Shown here: positions 17,401 through 25,132 of the stretch, piece by piece | Layout of the letters: every line of letters begins with the position of its first letter | How positions within the stretch are numbered: the stretch's first letter is position 1 | Assembly: GCA_041739275.1 (NCBI GenBank) | Contig: JBGSOF010000020.1 | Location: 62,001-126,000 of the forward strand | DNA from: WGMI01 sp041739275 | GTDB taxonomy: Bacteria; Bacteroidota; Bacteroidia; Flavobacteriales; Schleiferiaceae | Reading direction: 5' to 3' | Length of the DNA stretch: 64,000 bases | Position numbers and translations under genes: made by a program | The notes under the pieces: model-generated | What the model saw: only the letters and a program-made list of their open reading frames with translations | Databases searched by the model: none | Told to the model about the DNA's origin: nothing

Positions 17401-17532
17401 GTGTCTGAAAAAGTCATTTTGACGAGTGGAAACGGTCACCGCCTCGATCTGAGCCGACTGCCCAAAGGGGTCTATATTTTAAAGGCCACCCACGCGCGCT
17501 CGACGGCTGTAGTCCGTATCGTGAAGGAGTAA
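11491..17532 (+). CDS. T9SS surface protein with FN3, MAM-like and starch-binding-like modules
   Basis: A 2013-residue protein. The signal peptide ends SAQAQ at about residue 23. A beta-rich N-terminal domain (to about 225) is followed by one fibronectin type III-like module, then a MAM-like jelly roll (about 330-510), then six more FN3-like modules to about 1065. Each FN3 unit has the pattern EYG-x2-GF-x-PG-x-G and YVR-x2-C. Further beta domains precede three CBM-like modules (about 1570-1925) marked by NGVHVAG and DPDGDGVYE with YKFVNGN. The C-terminus (LLAYPNPTRGELILE to the end) is a T9SS type A sorting domain. It is probably a surface adhesin or carbohydrate-binding protein. No catalytic domain was seen. 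Confidence 0.9.
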   Translation: MTLRLRSVLCALAFAGLNSAQAQIVDTISIGSGSTSNFFYGPVYRSSGTSTFDHSAYNYLYEATELALAGLPTGASITGIAWNKVSQDSLVGSGTASFKVYMKSSASSNLTSGSTWGSALSGATLVDSVVFSPSGLDWGKSGWKYFNLDNPFTYTGGTLELLTLWNMAGIVPASGSTVSSGSFTYQLTAGVTGPKALGFAGSAAPTGTSTLNTTYGGTNRINIRIIYSYTPPSCPPPTFFSASTVGYNSAAVQWTSAQTQFELEYGPLGFVPGMGTLISNINATNQLITGLLPSTTYDAYVRSNCGGGLNSAWVQTGFTTACLNAAPTSEPFTSLAAGLIGTFPTPLLLPNCWEITAGASNSGFRWETEDASGTDENTTATGPHFDFNSFGSAGGKYLFLETSSGVAGDSAFVTTPFIDISALTIPELAFYYHMYGATMGSLSVSIFSNGAWTHNVWSVSGQQQASGTASWTRSTFNLSGYTGPIRIRFKGTRGNGVTGDIGLDQVSVAEQVICSPATGLGATPSYTSASLFWTPYSGATDHSIQYGPAGFSFGSGTTLTTASNPYNLTGLTAATAYEFYVRTNCTVAQSAWVGPFAFSTLSCPDITNPLVAPLSYNTAEVSWPAQSIHGTVQLEYGLQGFAPGAGSTLSTTSDSIVLSSLIPSTTYDYYLRAFCSFGNSSVTGPFSFTTLAQVCDTVQGLAASNVLPTSADLSWTSGVVYQSYTLEYGAPGFVLGTGATVANASNPYTLTGLNPSTNYDVYVRGICSFGSSPWSTPISISTPAQICPVPTAAQLDSVGTTLAIVSWVSQPLNTGAVVEYGPAGFLAGTGTPLAASSPFAINGLTPGTAYDVYIEGVCSFGSSALVGPLSFTTAIPSCPPASAVVVSNITTSSADVSWTSGSGVLSSDVEYGLSGFAPGTGTTINAVGSALSLSALAPATAYEVYVRSNCALNQAAWTGPIAFTTATPVCPSAGNITVSNIGANQADIQWTTPVGGLSSEVEYGPSGFVPGSGSIVNTSASAVTLSGLAPGTTYDAYVRIVCALNSSSWSGPVSFATIVPNCPISIAPVAADVTTCGPVAASLQASASANPGQFVLWLNSDSAVVAEGLQYTTPPATANLTFYATYAAIGGAAQHVGPLTTIATPSFGNFTNGMWFTAQSGFRLDSLTLQSNGAVSGAIQIWTPSATGGGTILASAPFSVSSLGIHQIPVGLEVTEGTYFINIGFNASPGQLFRTTSGAVYPYVIPGLVSIDSTNFANQTRWYYLFDWVVSPMCTGPYTQVDVTSGVQPSTSLPYLENFAAGIPCNYAVNPLPSNSGAQWMPMIPGVGANSLDGSAFIMIDDSLVAASVATNGTLETPEFNTLGLDSVFLEFDQYYRHSGTSSATVQAWNGSAWVPLLSQNANAGAWGNPDHRNIDVTALANANFKLRFTYDDGNAPAWFWALDNLELNGQQIPCENVVVNIVTDIYGSETTWEIRDTATGLLYASGGPYPDVNPYNAALATHIDTVCLPVGGYFEFRIDDSFGDGQFDGVNTGTYNVSLLCPTGPVVLTLGSGAQANGGAPLPSFDSAVVWIDCTPPNVALTFRVNMSQQTVAPNGVHVAGSWQDEAGYPSDWDPSTAAMTDPDGDGVYELMVMVPAGTYEYKFVNGNAWGSDESVPAACAVNQNRQVVLAANNVLPIVCYAACIDCIVNPVTVNATFSVNMALETVSANGVHIAGNFQGWNPATTPMTDPDGDGVYTVTLPVDTSTQLLFKYINGNDWPFQEATVNLAACGQSDGFGGYNRLLFSATADTTFPVVCFSSCANCPVAPVTIELSLAVDMSNESVSANGVHVAGTFNNFNPAVTPMLDPDGDNVYEATVSVPENDSVEYRFINGNTFAGGEPSADLVNCGVPDGFGGYNRLLVVGTVDFSDSVRCFSRCVACGIGLEDLSSRFGLLAYPNPTRGELILESSSAETREFSLELLAMNGSLVVSEKVILTSGNGHRLDLSRLPKGVYILKATHARSTAVVRIVKE

Positions 17533-17556
17533 GTTTTCTTTTCTGATCGCACCAAA

Positions 17557-17586
17557 GGCTGTCCACACGGTGGGCGGCCTTTTTTA
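17557..17586 (+). terminator. Terminator of the 2013-residue surface protein gene
   Basis: GGCTGTCCAC and GTGGGCGGCC form a ten-pair stem (with G-U pairs) around a 3-base loop, followed by six T. It lies 24 bases after the stop. Confidence 0.75.
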
Positions 17587-17672
17587 TTCACCATGGAGCG
17601 AAGGAGTCCGTCTAAAGCGGTTGGGATCATGCGCGCCGAAGCACGAACACCCCTAAATGGCCGAACTAGGCC

Positions 17673-17680
17673 TACTTTTG
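17673..17680 (+). promoter_or_regulatory. -7 box before the prolyl oligopeptidase gene
   Basis: TACTTTTG matches TAnnTTTG and is 18 bases before ATG 17699. It favours that start over an in-frame ATG at 17657, which would lie upstream of transcription. Confidence 0.5.
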
Positions 17681-17698
17681 GATAAACGCTCGCTTTTT

Positions 17699-19834
17699 AT
17701 GAAACTCTTCTCAATTCCCGCGGCTGCGATTGCTTTTTTTGCCATTTCGTGTTCCCCTACCCCAAACGAACAAACTGCCTTGAGTTATCCCGAGACCAGA
17801 GAAGACAGCACGGTCGATGTCTATTTCGGAGTCGAAGTAAAAGATCCTTATCGATGGCTCGAAAACGACCTTTCTGAAGAAACGGCACAATGGGTGGAGG
17901 CCCAGAATAAAGTGACGAACGACTACCTCGGAAAAATCCCTTTCCGGGCAGCTTTGAGAAGCCGTTTGGAGAAGCTTTGGAACTACGAAAAGATTTCCTC
18001 CCCATTCAAAGAGGGTCCTCACACATACTATTTCAAGAACAGCGGGCTTCAGAATCACAGCGTGCTCTATCGAATCAAGAGCGACAGAAGTGAGGAAGTT
18101 TTTCTCGATCCGAATGCCTTTAGTGCCGACGGAACGGTTTCTCTCGGCGGAATCGAATTCTCGAAAGACGGCAGCATGGCGGCTTATCAGATCTCTGAAG
18201 GGGGGAGCGATTGGAGAAAGGTGGTTGTGATTGACGTCGAAACGAAAGAACAAATCGAAGACACCTTGGTGGACGTAAAATTCAGTGGACTTTCGTGGAA
18301 AGAGAACGAAGGCTTCTACTACAGCAGCTACGATAAACCCAAAGAGGGAAGCGAACTCAGCGCCAAGACCGATCAGCACAAGTTGTTTTTTCATTCCATC
18401 GGCCGGCCCCAAAAAGAAGATCGATTGGTTTTTGGCGGAGCCGCCCAACCGAGGCGCTATGTCTCGGGATCGGTTTCTGAAGACGGACGCTTTTTGCAGA
18501 TCTCCGCCGCGGTTTCGACCACCGGCAACGAGCTCTATATTCAGGATTTGAGCCGCCCGGGAGCTCCAATTGTTCCTGTGGTGCAGAATTTTGACAACGA
18601 TCATTACCTACTCACCTCTGAGGGAGATCAACTCATCTTCCACACCAACCTCAATGCGCCCAATGGCCGTTTGGTGGCTTTAAACCTCGACAAGCCGCAA
18701 GTTGAGCATTGGATTGAGCTCGTGCCCGAGAACGACATGCCCATGACTGCGGCCACGGGCTCGGGTTCTATTTTTTGCAGTTACCTAAAAGACGCCACCA
18801 GCCTGATTCGGCAACATGCCTTGGACGGAAAACTCATCCGAGAGGTCGAGCTGCCCGGCTTGGGGAGTGCTTCGGGTTTTGGTTCAAAGCGCGAAGAAGC
18901 CGAAATCTATTATTCGTTTACAAACTCAATCTATCCGCCGACCATTTTCAAGTACGATCCGTCGACGGGCAAGTCAGAAGAGTTTATCCGCCCCAAGGTC
19001 GATTTTAAGCCCGAGGAGTACACCAGCGAGCAGGTGTTTTATACTTCAAAAGATGGAACGAAAATCCCGATGATGATTACGTATAAAAAGGGAATGGAAA
19101 AGCAGGGTAAAAACCCGCTTTTGCTCTACGGATATGGCGGATTCGGCATTTCGTTGACGCCTTCCTTTTCGGTTTCCAACTTGGTGTGGATGGAGCAGGG
19201 CGGAATTTATGCGGTCGCCAATTTGCGCGGGGGAGGAGAGTATGGAGAGGAATGGCACAAGGCGGGTACCCGCATGGAGAAACAGCGGGTCTTTGATGAT
19301 TTTATCGCAGCCGCAGAATATCTCATCGCCCAGAAGTATACCGACCCCGACCATCTCGCGATTCATGGCGGAAGCAATGGCGGATTGCTCGTCGGAGCCT
19401 GCATGACCCAAAGGCCCGAGCTCTTCAGGGTGGCTTTGCCCGCGGTTGGCGTGCTCGACATGCTTCGCTATCACAAGTTTACCGCAGGTGCCGGTTGGGC
19501 ATACGACTACGGAACCTCAGAAGAAAGCGAAGAAATGTTCCGAGAGTTATTGCGCTATTCCCCCGTACATGCGCTGAAAGAAGGCACCGACTACCCCGCG
19601 ACTATGGTCAGCACGGCCGACCACGACGACCGAGTGGTCCCCGCGCATTCGTTCAAATTCGCTGCTCGCCTGCAGAAGTGCCATACGGGCAGCGACCCTG
19701 TTTTGATTCGCATCGAGACCAAGGCAGGCCACGGTGCGGGCAAACCCACTTCGATGGTGCTCGACGAACAAGCCGACAAATGGGGTTTTGCGCTCTATTC
19801 CATGGGTTATGAAGCGCTTCCGAATCCCTATTGA
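17699..19834 (+). CDS. Prolyl oligopeptidase (S9A), lipoprotein
   Basis: 711 residues from ATG 17699. The N-terminus is a lipoprotein signal, IAFFAISC, with Cys about residue 20. The beta-propeller starts with VKDPYRWLENDLSEETAQWV, a hallmark of the S9A family. The catalytic alpha/beta-hydrolase domain has the nucleophile in HGGSNGGLLVGA, the Asp in STADHDDRVVP and the His in ETKAGHGAGKP. These enzymes cut short peptides after proline. The lipid anchor suggests work in the periplasm or at the outer membrane on imported peptides. A weak hairpin, CTCTG/CAGAG at about 19855-19872, may be its terminator. Confidence 0.95.
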   Translation: MKLFSIPAAAIAFFAISCSPTPNEQTALSYPETREDSTVDVYFGVEVKDPYRWLENDLSEETAQWVEAQNKVTNDYLGKIPFRAALRSRLEKLWNYEKISSPFKEGPHTYYFKNSGLQNHSVLYRIKSDRSEEVFLDPNAFSADGTVSLGGIEFSKDGSMAAYQISEGGSDWRKVVVIDVETKEQIEDTLVDVKFSGLSWKENEGFYYSSYDKPKEGSELSAKTDQHKLFFHSIGRPQKEDRLVFGGAAQPRRYVSGSVSEDGRFLQISAAVSTTGNELYIQDLSRPGAPIVPVVQNFDNDHYLLTSEGDQLIFHTNLNAPNGRLVALNLDKPQVEHWIELVPENDMPMTAATGSGSIFCSYLKDATSLIRQHALDGKLIREVELPGLGSASGFGSKREEAEIYYSFTNSIYPPTIFKYDPSTGKSEEFIRPKVDFKPEEYTSEQVFYTSKDGTKIPMMITYKKGMEKQGKNPLLLYGYGGFGISLTPSFSVSNLVWMEQGGIYAVANLRGGGEYGEEWHKAGTRMEKQRVFDDFIAAAEYLIAQKYTDPDHLAIHGGSNGGLLVGACMTQRPELFRVALPAVGVLDMLRYHKFTAGAGWAYDYGTSEESEEMFRELLRYSPVHALKEGTDYPATMVSTADHDDRVVPAHSFKFAARLQKCHTGSDPVLIRIETKAGHGAGKPTSMVLDEQADKWGFALYSMGYEALPNPY

Positions 19835-19895
19835 GGCCGCAAACCCCTTTTACCTCTGCGAAATGCCAGAGCCTCTTTCTTTTTGAAATGCACCG

Positions 19896-21389
19896 ATGAG
19901 CGTTCGCTGGAGGATTTTCTTTTCGATGGTCGCGCTGATGCTCGGGGCGTTTTTACTGACGGGCCTCATCACCCTCGTCCATTTTCGAAACAAGAACGAA
20001 GAGTATCACCTCGAAAGGCTGCGCCGCAAGGAGTATGCGGTGATTTCGTCGATCGACTTTTTTCTCGGCAGCGCCGAAGCGTACAGCTCGGCCGATAGCC
20101 TCGTTCAGCTCTTCGACACCAAGGTGTGCGAACTTGCTGAAATCCACGAACTGCCCATCAATATTTACAGTCTCGAAGGCGGTTTGCTCATTTCTTCGCA
20201 TCCTGAACTCGTCGACGAAGGTCGCGTAGACCGCCTCTTGCCCGAGCAAGCGGCCATGCGGCTCAGACAGGGCGAGAATTCTGTGGTGCTGGCCTCGCGT
20301 CAAAGCGACAGTGTCAACACCATGTTTACGTTCGACTATTTGCGCGATGGAAATGGCAATCCGCTCGGGGTGCTCAGCCTGCCCTACTTTACGCCAAAGT
20401 CCGCACACATCGACGAATTGCGCGCATTTATGCGGAGCTTGGCAGAGATTTATTCGCTCTTGTTCTTGGGCGCCGTCTTGCTCGCCTTTGTGCTGTCGAA
20501 TCGCATATCTCTTTCGCTTCGCGAGCTCGGAAATCGAATGCGGCAAATGCGGCTCGACGGTCAAAACAAGCCTTTGCCCGCGGGCGGGAGAGACGAGGTG
20601 GGGCGTTTGGTCGAAGAGTACAACCGAATGTTGGGCAGTTTGGAGAAAAGCGCCGTTCAACTCGCTCGAAGCGAACGCGACCACGCTTGGAAAGAAATGG
20701 CCCGACAAGTAGCGCACGAAATCAAAAACCCGCTTACCCCGATGCGGCTTCAAGTGCAAATGCTCGAACGGCAGTCGGAGCAGCTCGACCGAGAGCGAAT
20801 CAAAACATTCAGCGAATCGATCATTGAGCAAATTGATGCCCTGGGCGAGATCGCTGAAGCTTTTGCCCGTTTTGCGAGCATGCCCGAGCTCAAAATCGAG
20901 CGATTTAACTTGATCGATATCGTCCACCGCAGCGCAGAGCTTTATCGCTCTTCGGGCTTGGTGTGGCGCACCGCCTTGCTCGAAGCGGAGATTATGGGCG
21001 ATCGGGCTCAGTTGCTTCGGGTGATGAACAACCTGCTCAAGAATGCATTTCAGTCGGTTAAACCCGGAGACAAACCCTTGATCGAGGTAGAAGTCACCAC
21101 TCGGGAAAACGAAGTTTGTGTGCGCGTGGGCGACAACGGCGAAGGAATCCCCGAGTCGATGTCCGAACGGGTTTTTGAGCCCAGGTTCACGACCAAAAGC
21201 GGCGGAATGGGTCTGGGTCTGGCCATGGCGCGGAGTCTGGTCGAATCGATGGGCGGGCGAATTTGGTTTAAACCTTCGGCGCGTCAAGGAACCGACTTTT
21301 TTCTGTGTCTACCTTTGGCCGACGCAGATACACCCCCATGGAAAACCCCATCCTCCTCGAAACCCGACAAGGCTCCACAAGCCTCTTAA
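19896..21389 (+). CDS. Membrane sensor histidine kinase, NtrY-like
   Basis: 497 residues. Transmembrane helices lie at residues 8-28 and about 182-205, enclosing a periplasmic sensor region of about 150 residues. A HAMP-like linker follows. The His phosphorylation site is in MARQVAHEIKNPLTPMRLQ (about residue 275). The ATP-binding lid has MNNLLKNAFQSV, DNGEGIPESM and TTKSGGMGLGLAMA. The HEIKNPLTP box is of the NtrY type. No response regulator is adjacent. The last 52 bases overlap the crotonase gene in another frame, so the C-terminal tail (DTPPWKTPSSSKP...) may be non-functional. A box TACCTCTG lies at 19851-19858. Confidence 0.88.
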   Translation: MSVRWRIFFSMVALMLGAFLLTGLITLVHFRNKNEEYHLERLRRKEYAVISSIDFFLGSAEAYSSADSLVQLFDTKVCELAEIHELPINIYSLEGGLLISSHPELVDEGRVDRLLPEQAAMRLRQGENSVVLASRQSDSVNTMFTFDYLRDGNGNPLGVLSLPYFTPKSAHIDELRAFMRSLAEIYSLLFLGAVLLAFVLSNRISLSLRELGNRMRQMRLDGQNKPLPAGGRDEVGRLVEEYNRMLGSLEKSAVQLARSERDHAWKEMARQVAHEIKNPLTPMRLQVQMLERQSEQLDRERIKTFSESIIEQIDALGEIAEAFARFASMPELKIERFNLIDIVHRSAELYRSSGLVWRTALLEAEIMGDRAQLLRVMNNLLKNAFQSVKPGDKPLIEVEVTTRENEVCVRVGDNGEGIPESMSERVFEPRFTTKSGGMGLGLAMARSLVESMGGRIWFKPSARQGTDFFLCLPLADADTPPWKTPSSSKPDKAPQAS

Positions 21390-22114
21390 CGCTCAACCGC
21401 CCCGACAAGCTCAACGCGCTCAATCGCGCATTGATTGCCGAACTGGGACGCGTATTGCGCCAACTTGAAGCAGATCGCTCGGTTCGCTGCATCGTCTTGA
21501 CCGGCTCGGGCGAGAAAGCTTTTGCCGCGGGAGCAGACATTTCGGAGTTCTCGAGTTTTGAACCGGCTCAGGGCGAAGGTCTCTCTCGCGAGGGTCATGT
21601 GCAGCTCTTTGATTACATTCCAAAAATGCGAACGCCCGTTATCGCGGCCATCAATGGATACGCGCTCGGTGGCGGACTCGAACTGGCCATGAGCTGCCAT
21701 TTTCGCTACGCTTCTCAAAATGCGAAACTCGGCTTGCCAGAAGTCACCCTCGGTCTGATTCCGGGTTATGGGGGCACCCAGCGCTTGGCGCGTTTGGTTG
21801 GCAAAGGGCTGGCCATCGAAATGATCGCTTCTGCTCGAATGATCGATGCCGAAGAGGCCTTGAATCGCGGCCTGGTCAACAGGGTTTTGGAACAGGATCA
21901 GCTCGTGAGCGCGGCCTTGGAAACGGCTCGGAAGATTTCATTGAATTCGCCCACGGCCATCGAGCGTGCCATCGAGCTCGTCGAACGCGGAGAGCGAGAC
22001 CTCGACGCCGGTTTGGAGGCCGAAATTCAGAGTTTCGGCAGTCTTTTTCGCACGCCGGATTTCGAAGAAGGAACCCAAGCTTTTCTCGAAAAGCGCAAGC
22101 CGAATTTTAACTGA
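21338..22114 (+). CDS. Enoyl-CoA hydratase (crotonase family), possibly PaaF
   Basis: 258 residues from ATG 21338, overlapping the kinase gene by 52 bases. Both catalytic glutamates of hydratases are present in the expected places: GGGLELAMSCHFRYA (first) and GLPEVTLGLIPGYGGTQR (second). The oxyanion hole is in GEKAFAAGADISEF. This distinguishes it from PaaG in the paa cluster. It could serve fatty acid beta-oxidation or act as the 2,3-dehydroadipyl-CoA hydratase (PaaF), which is absent from the paa run 10 kb upstream. The overlap with a sensor kinase is unusual and looks accidental. Confidence 0.9.
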   Translation: MENPILLETRQGSTSLLTLNRPDKLNALNRALIAELGRVLRQLEADRSVRCIVLTGSGEKAFAAGADISEFSSFEPAQGEGLSREGHVQLFDYIPKMRTPVIAAINGYALGGGLELAMSCHFRYASQNAKLGLPEVTLGLIPGYGGTQRLARLVGKGLAIEMIASARMIDAEEALNRGLVNRVLEQDQLVSAALETARKISLNSPTAIERAIELVERGERDLDAGLEAEIQSFGSLFRTPDFEEGTQAFLEKRKPNFN

Positions 22115-22123
22115 GCGCGCGAA

Positions 22124-24166
22124 TTGTTGAAGACCCCCTTTCGTTTTATAGCCCTGACCGCGGTCTGGGGCCTGTCCTCTTTGAGCTCACAGTTATGCTG
22201 CGCTCCCAACTCAGGTTTTGACCGACTGAACCCAAAGGCCTCGATCGATCAAGAACTGGGCTCGGAGTTGCGGCAAATCATGGCGATTCCCTCTGAAAGA
22301 GCAACGGAGAGAAAGCGCGCCCTCAAACAGTTCACCAAACGCAACAAGCCCGGCTCGTTCGATTGGTCTCAAGCGCAATACGAGCTCGGAAAGATCTACA
22401 AACTCGAGTCGAAACTCGATTCGGCTCGGTTCTGCTTTGCGCGGACTTTTGTTCAAACCAGGTCAGAGGAGCTCAAGGCAGAAGCTTCGAACGCGCTCGG
22501 ATCCATCTATTATTTGGAGGGAATTGCCGACAGCGCCATGCATTATTTTCTCTATGCCCTCCGGCACTTTGAAGCGGTGGACGACCGCGAAGGGCGGGCG
22601 AAGATTTCGAATAATCTCGCCATATTGTACAGATCGGCGCGCGACTACGAAGCTGCTGAGAACCATGTGCGCGTGGCTCTGCGCATCTATTCCCAAGCCC
22701 GAGATTCGGCGCGTTATGGCCAGAGCCTGAATACTTTGGGCACCATCTTTTTGGCTCAGGACCTGCGAGATTCCGCGGAGTACAGCTTTGCACGAGCCGT
22801 CGAGATCAAACGCAAGCACGACGAGCCGGCGGGATTGGCCAGCAGTTTGAACAACCTCGCCTTGCTCAGATCAGAGCGCGGAGACCCGAGCGCCGAGGCT
22901 TTGTTTCTCGAATCTATCGAGCTGCGAGAGCAGGTTTCAGATGCTTCTGGGCAGGCTTCGTCTTGGATCAATTTGTGCGAGTTTTACACAGAGCGCGGAG
23001 CGTTTGAAAAGGCGGATAGCGCCTCAAATCGGGCACAAGGACTGATTGGATCAGGCGCTATTGAACTCAATCTTCGATGGCATATTTCGAGGGCGCGTCT
23101 CTTGGAGCAAAGCCATCGCGCTGCCGAAGCCAATGCGCACTACCGAATGGCGCTTCATTACACCGATAGTTTGCACGATCACACCAGTTCTGCCCACCTA
23201 CTCGAGCTCGAAAGGAAGTACAAAGCCGGACGCGAGCGGGCCGAAATGACCGCAATTAAAGCGCTGAGCAGCGAAAGGAGCGCTCGAAGGCTTGCTCGGC
23301 GCACGATTTTTTTCGGAGCGCTGGGCTTCAGTTTGTTCGGTCTGATTTTGGCGGGATTTATGTGGCGTAAAAACAAGGCGGTTACGCGTTTGAACCATCA
23401 GTATTTGGAAGCCAAAAAACGAGCTGAAGACCGCGCCATTTTCAAAGCAAAAACGCTTCAAAACATGAGTCATGAGCTCAGAACTCCGCTCAACGGAATA
23501 CTCGGGCTCTCTGAATTGCTCGAGTTCGAAGCAGAAGGTTCTCAGCGCGAGCTGGTGGAGATGATCCGCCAAAGCGCCAGGCGCCTGCTCGAAACCATCG
23601 AATCGATTTTGGGATTCGGCAAACTCGACTCGGGCGAAGACGAGTTGTCCGTGAAATCTGTGGAGATTGAATCTCTGGTCGAAAAGGCCCTGGAATCGCT
23701 GCGGCCCGCGGCAAAGGCGAATGCCATCGAGCTGAGGTGGATCATCCAAGACCGGCTTCAATGGAACACCGACGAGCGCATGCTCGGTGTTGTGATTCAA
23801 AATCTCGTCGGCAACGCCATCAAATACAGCCCGTCAAACAGCCCGGTCGTCATACGAGCCTTCGCAAACGAACTTGCTGCGGGAGAACTGTCGCCGGCCT
23901 TACTCAACTTAGACATCATCGACCGCGGTTCGGGGATCGCTGTTGAAGATCGAGAGCGAATTTTTGAGCCCTATGTTCAAGTAAGTCAAGGACTTGCAAA
24001 GAGCCATCAAGGCAGCGGTCTCGGTTTGGCCATCGCTTTGGGCTATGCCAAACTCCTCGGGGGGGGAATAGAATATGTCGATGCAGAGCCCGGAAGTTGC
24101 TTCAGGCTCACCATCCCTCAACTTCAAACTTCGGACGATTCAGCAGGAAGCGCCTCAGATTCCTGA
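22124..24166 (+). CDS. TPR-containing sensor histidine kinase
   Basis: About 680 residues with a TTG start (22124 or 22127); the frame has a stop at 22112 and no ATG or GTG before it. A signal-like hydrophobic N-terminus is followed by about six tetratricopeptide repeats (residues 80-360) in the periplasm. One membrane helix (about 393-413, IFFGALGFSLFGLILAGFMW) leads into the kinase. The H box is LQNMSHELRTPLNGILGLSE, the N box NLVGNAIKYSP and the G boxes DRGSGIAVED and GSGLGLAIALG. This architecture is common in Bacteroidota. The 3' end overlaps the convergent S4 gene by 43 bases. Confidence 0.88.
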   Translation: MLKTPFRFIALTAVWGLSSLSSQLCCAPNSGFDRLNPKASIDQELGSELRQIMAIPSERATERKRALKQFTKRNKPGSFDWSQAQYELGKIYKLESKLDSARFCFARTFVQTRSEELKAEASNALGSIYYLEGIADSAMHYFLYALRHFEAVDDREGRAKISNNLAILYRSARDYEAAENHVRVALRIYSQARDSARYGQSLNTLGTIFLAQDLRDSAEYSFARAVEIKRKHDEPAGLASSLNNLALLRSERGDPSAEALFLESIELREQVSDASGQASSWINLCEFYTERGAFEKADSASNRAQGLIGSGAIELNLRWHISRARLLEQSHRAAEANAHYRMALHYTDSLHDHTSSAHLLELERKYKAGRERAEMTAIKALSSERSARRLARRTIFFGALGFSLFGLILAGFMWRKNKAVTRLNHQYLEAKKRAEDRAIFKAKTLQNMSHELRTPLNGILGLSELLEFEAEGSQRELVEMIRQSARRLLETIESILGFGKLDSGEDELSVKSVEIESLVEKALESLRPAAKANAIELRWIIQDRLQWNTDERMLGVVIQNLVGNAIKYSPSNSPVVIRAFANELAAGELSPALLNLDIIDRGSGIAVEDRERIFEPYVQVSQGLAKSHQGSGLGLAIALGYAKLLGGGIEYVDAEPGSCFRLTIPQLQTSDDSAGSASDS

Positions 24167-24525
24167 GTATCAAATCGCTCGATTTCTCTCCGCTCTTTTT
24201 TTGTCGGCCTCCCGGTTCCCCGGCTTCGGCTCAGTTTCTGAACGATGAGCAAAAGTTCGAGTTTTTCGAGTTCGGCGGGGTCTGTTCGGTCCGCGATATA
24301 GGTCTCCACCAAGGCCGCTCCCTGTCTTGAACTCGGAACTTTGAGCACTTCGCAGCTCCTGCGGATCCCATCGCGTTTCCACTGAACCGTATCGCCCGCT
24401 TTGACCGGTTTTGAAGGTTTGCAAGCCGCACCGTTCAGCCAGACAGATCCAGACTGAACGGCTTCGGCCGCGAGCGCTCGGGTCTTGTATATCCGAACGC
24501 ACCAAGTGAATTTATCAATTCGCAA
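24124..24525 (-). CDS. S4-domain RNA-binding protein (Hsp15/RqcP-like)
   Basis: 133 residues. The S4 fold is at the N-terminus: MRIDKFTWCVRIYKTRALAAEAVQSGSVWLNG, then KPVKAGDTVQ. A basic C-terminal stretch, RSRGTGRPTKKERREIERF, matches the Hsp15 pattern GRPTKKDRR. Hsp15 binds 50S subunits carrying stalled nascent chains. It acts in the cytoplasm. The gene lies 20 bases downstream of the DUF2911 gene on the same strand and overlaps the TPR kinase tail to tail. Confidence 0.88.
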   Translation of the reverse strand: MRIDKFTWCVRIYKTRALAAEAVQSGSVWLNGAACKPSKPVKAGDTVQWKRDGIRRSCEVLKVPSSRQGAALVETYIADRTDPAELEKLELLLIVQKLSRSRGTGRPTKKERREIERFDTQESEALPAESSEV

Positions 24526-24545
24526 TCCGGAATTGCTTTTGCGCT

Positions 24546-25049
24546 TTACTTCAGGGCTGAGATCGGCAAGAACACCGAGGTCTTAGCCCAGCGAAGTTCA
24601 ACACCTTCGGCTTTCACCACAAAAAGCAATTGCTCCACATTCTCTGAAGTGCTTTGCGACTCGGCGGTTTGACGGGCTACGTCGCGGTTTTGTTTGTACT
24701 TGTACGCGCCCCAGTTGGCGTTGTCCATGTTCAAAATCCAAACCCAAGTCTTTTCTCCGGGAATCGTGAACAAGCCATATTTACCGGGCTTCACGACGGT
24801 TTCACCAATTTTGACGGCTTTGTCGAATTCGATGGTGGTGTTTTCGTTGGCGCCGGTCCTCCACACTTCACCATAAGGAACAAGGCCTCCGAAGATCGAT
24901 CGACCTTTGACGCTCGGGGCGCTGTATTTTATAATGACTTCAACGCCATCTATTTGGCCGCGAACTTCGCGCGCAGGGCTTTCTTTTTTCTCTTGAGCGT
25001 GTACACTCAAACCGACCAAACCGAAGACGAGGGCAAAGAAGATTTTCAT
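24546..25049 (-). CDS. DUF2911 periplasmic protein
   Basis: 167 residues. The signal peptide MKIFFALVFGLVGLSVHAQ ends after residue 19. The mature part has the DUF2911 core: IKYSAPSVKGRSIFGGLVPYGEVWRTGANENTTI and VKPGKYGLFTIPGEKTWVWI, with NWGAYKYKQNRDVAR. The family is beta-rich, exported and widespread in Bacteroidota, with no known activity. It is transcribed from a well-placed promoter at 25082 and probably continues into the S4 gene. Confidence 0.93.
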   Translation of the reverse strand: MKIFFALVFGLVGLSVHAQEKKESPAREVRGQIDGVEVIIKYSAPSVKGRSIFGGLVPYGEVWRTGANENTTIEFDKAVKIGETVVKPGKYGLFTIPGEKTWVWILNMDNANWGAYKYKQNRDVARQTAESQSTSENVEQLLFVVKAEGVELRWAKTSVFLPISALK

Positions 25050-25081
25050 AATCCGTGTTTTTTGGGGATAAATGGGTTGCT

Positions 25082-25089
25082 CAAAGATA
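25082..25089 (-). promoter_or_regulatory. -7 box of the DUF2911 gene
   Basis: Read on the minus strand the bases are TATCTTTG, an exact TAnnTTTG, 32 bases before the ATG. A TTCG stands 18 bases further upstream in place of TTTG. Confidence 0.5.
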
Positions 25090-25132
25090 GCCGTTGAGTA
25101 GAAGCTTCGAAGTCGGCTGAGCGACGCGGCGC

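Noticed and set aside
16384..17439. Minus-strand open frame of 351 codons
   Set aside because: Antisense to the CBM-like modules and sorting domain of the surface protein; no recognisable fold.
19953..21287. Minus-strand open frame of 444 codons
   Set aside because: Antisense shadow of the sensor kinase, which has all kinase motifs; composition of the shadow is unlike a protein.
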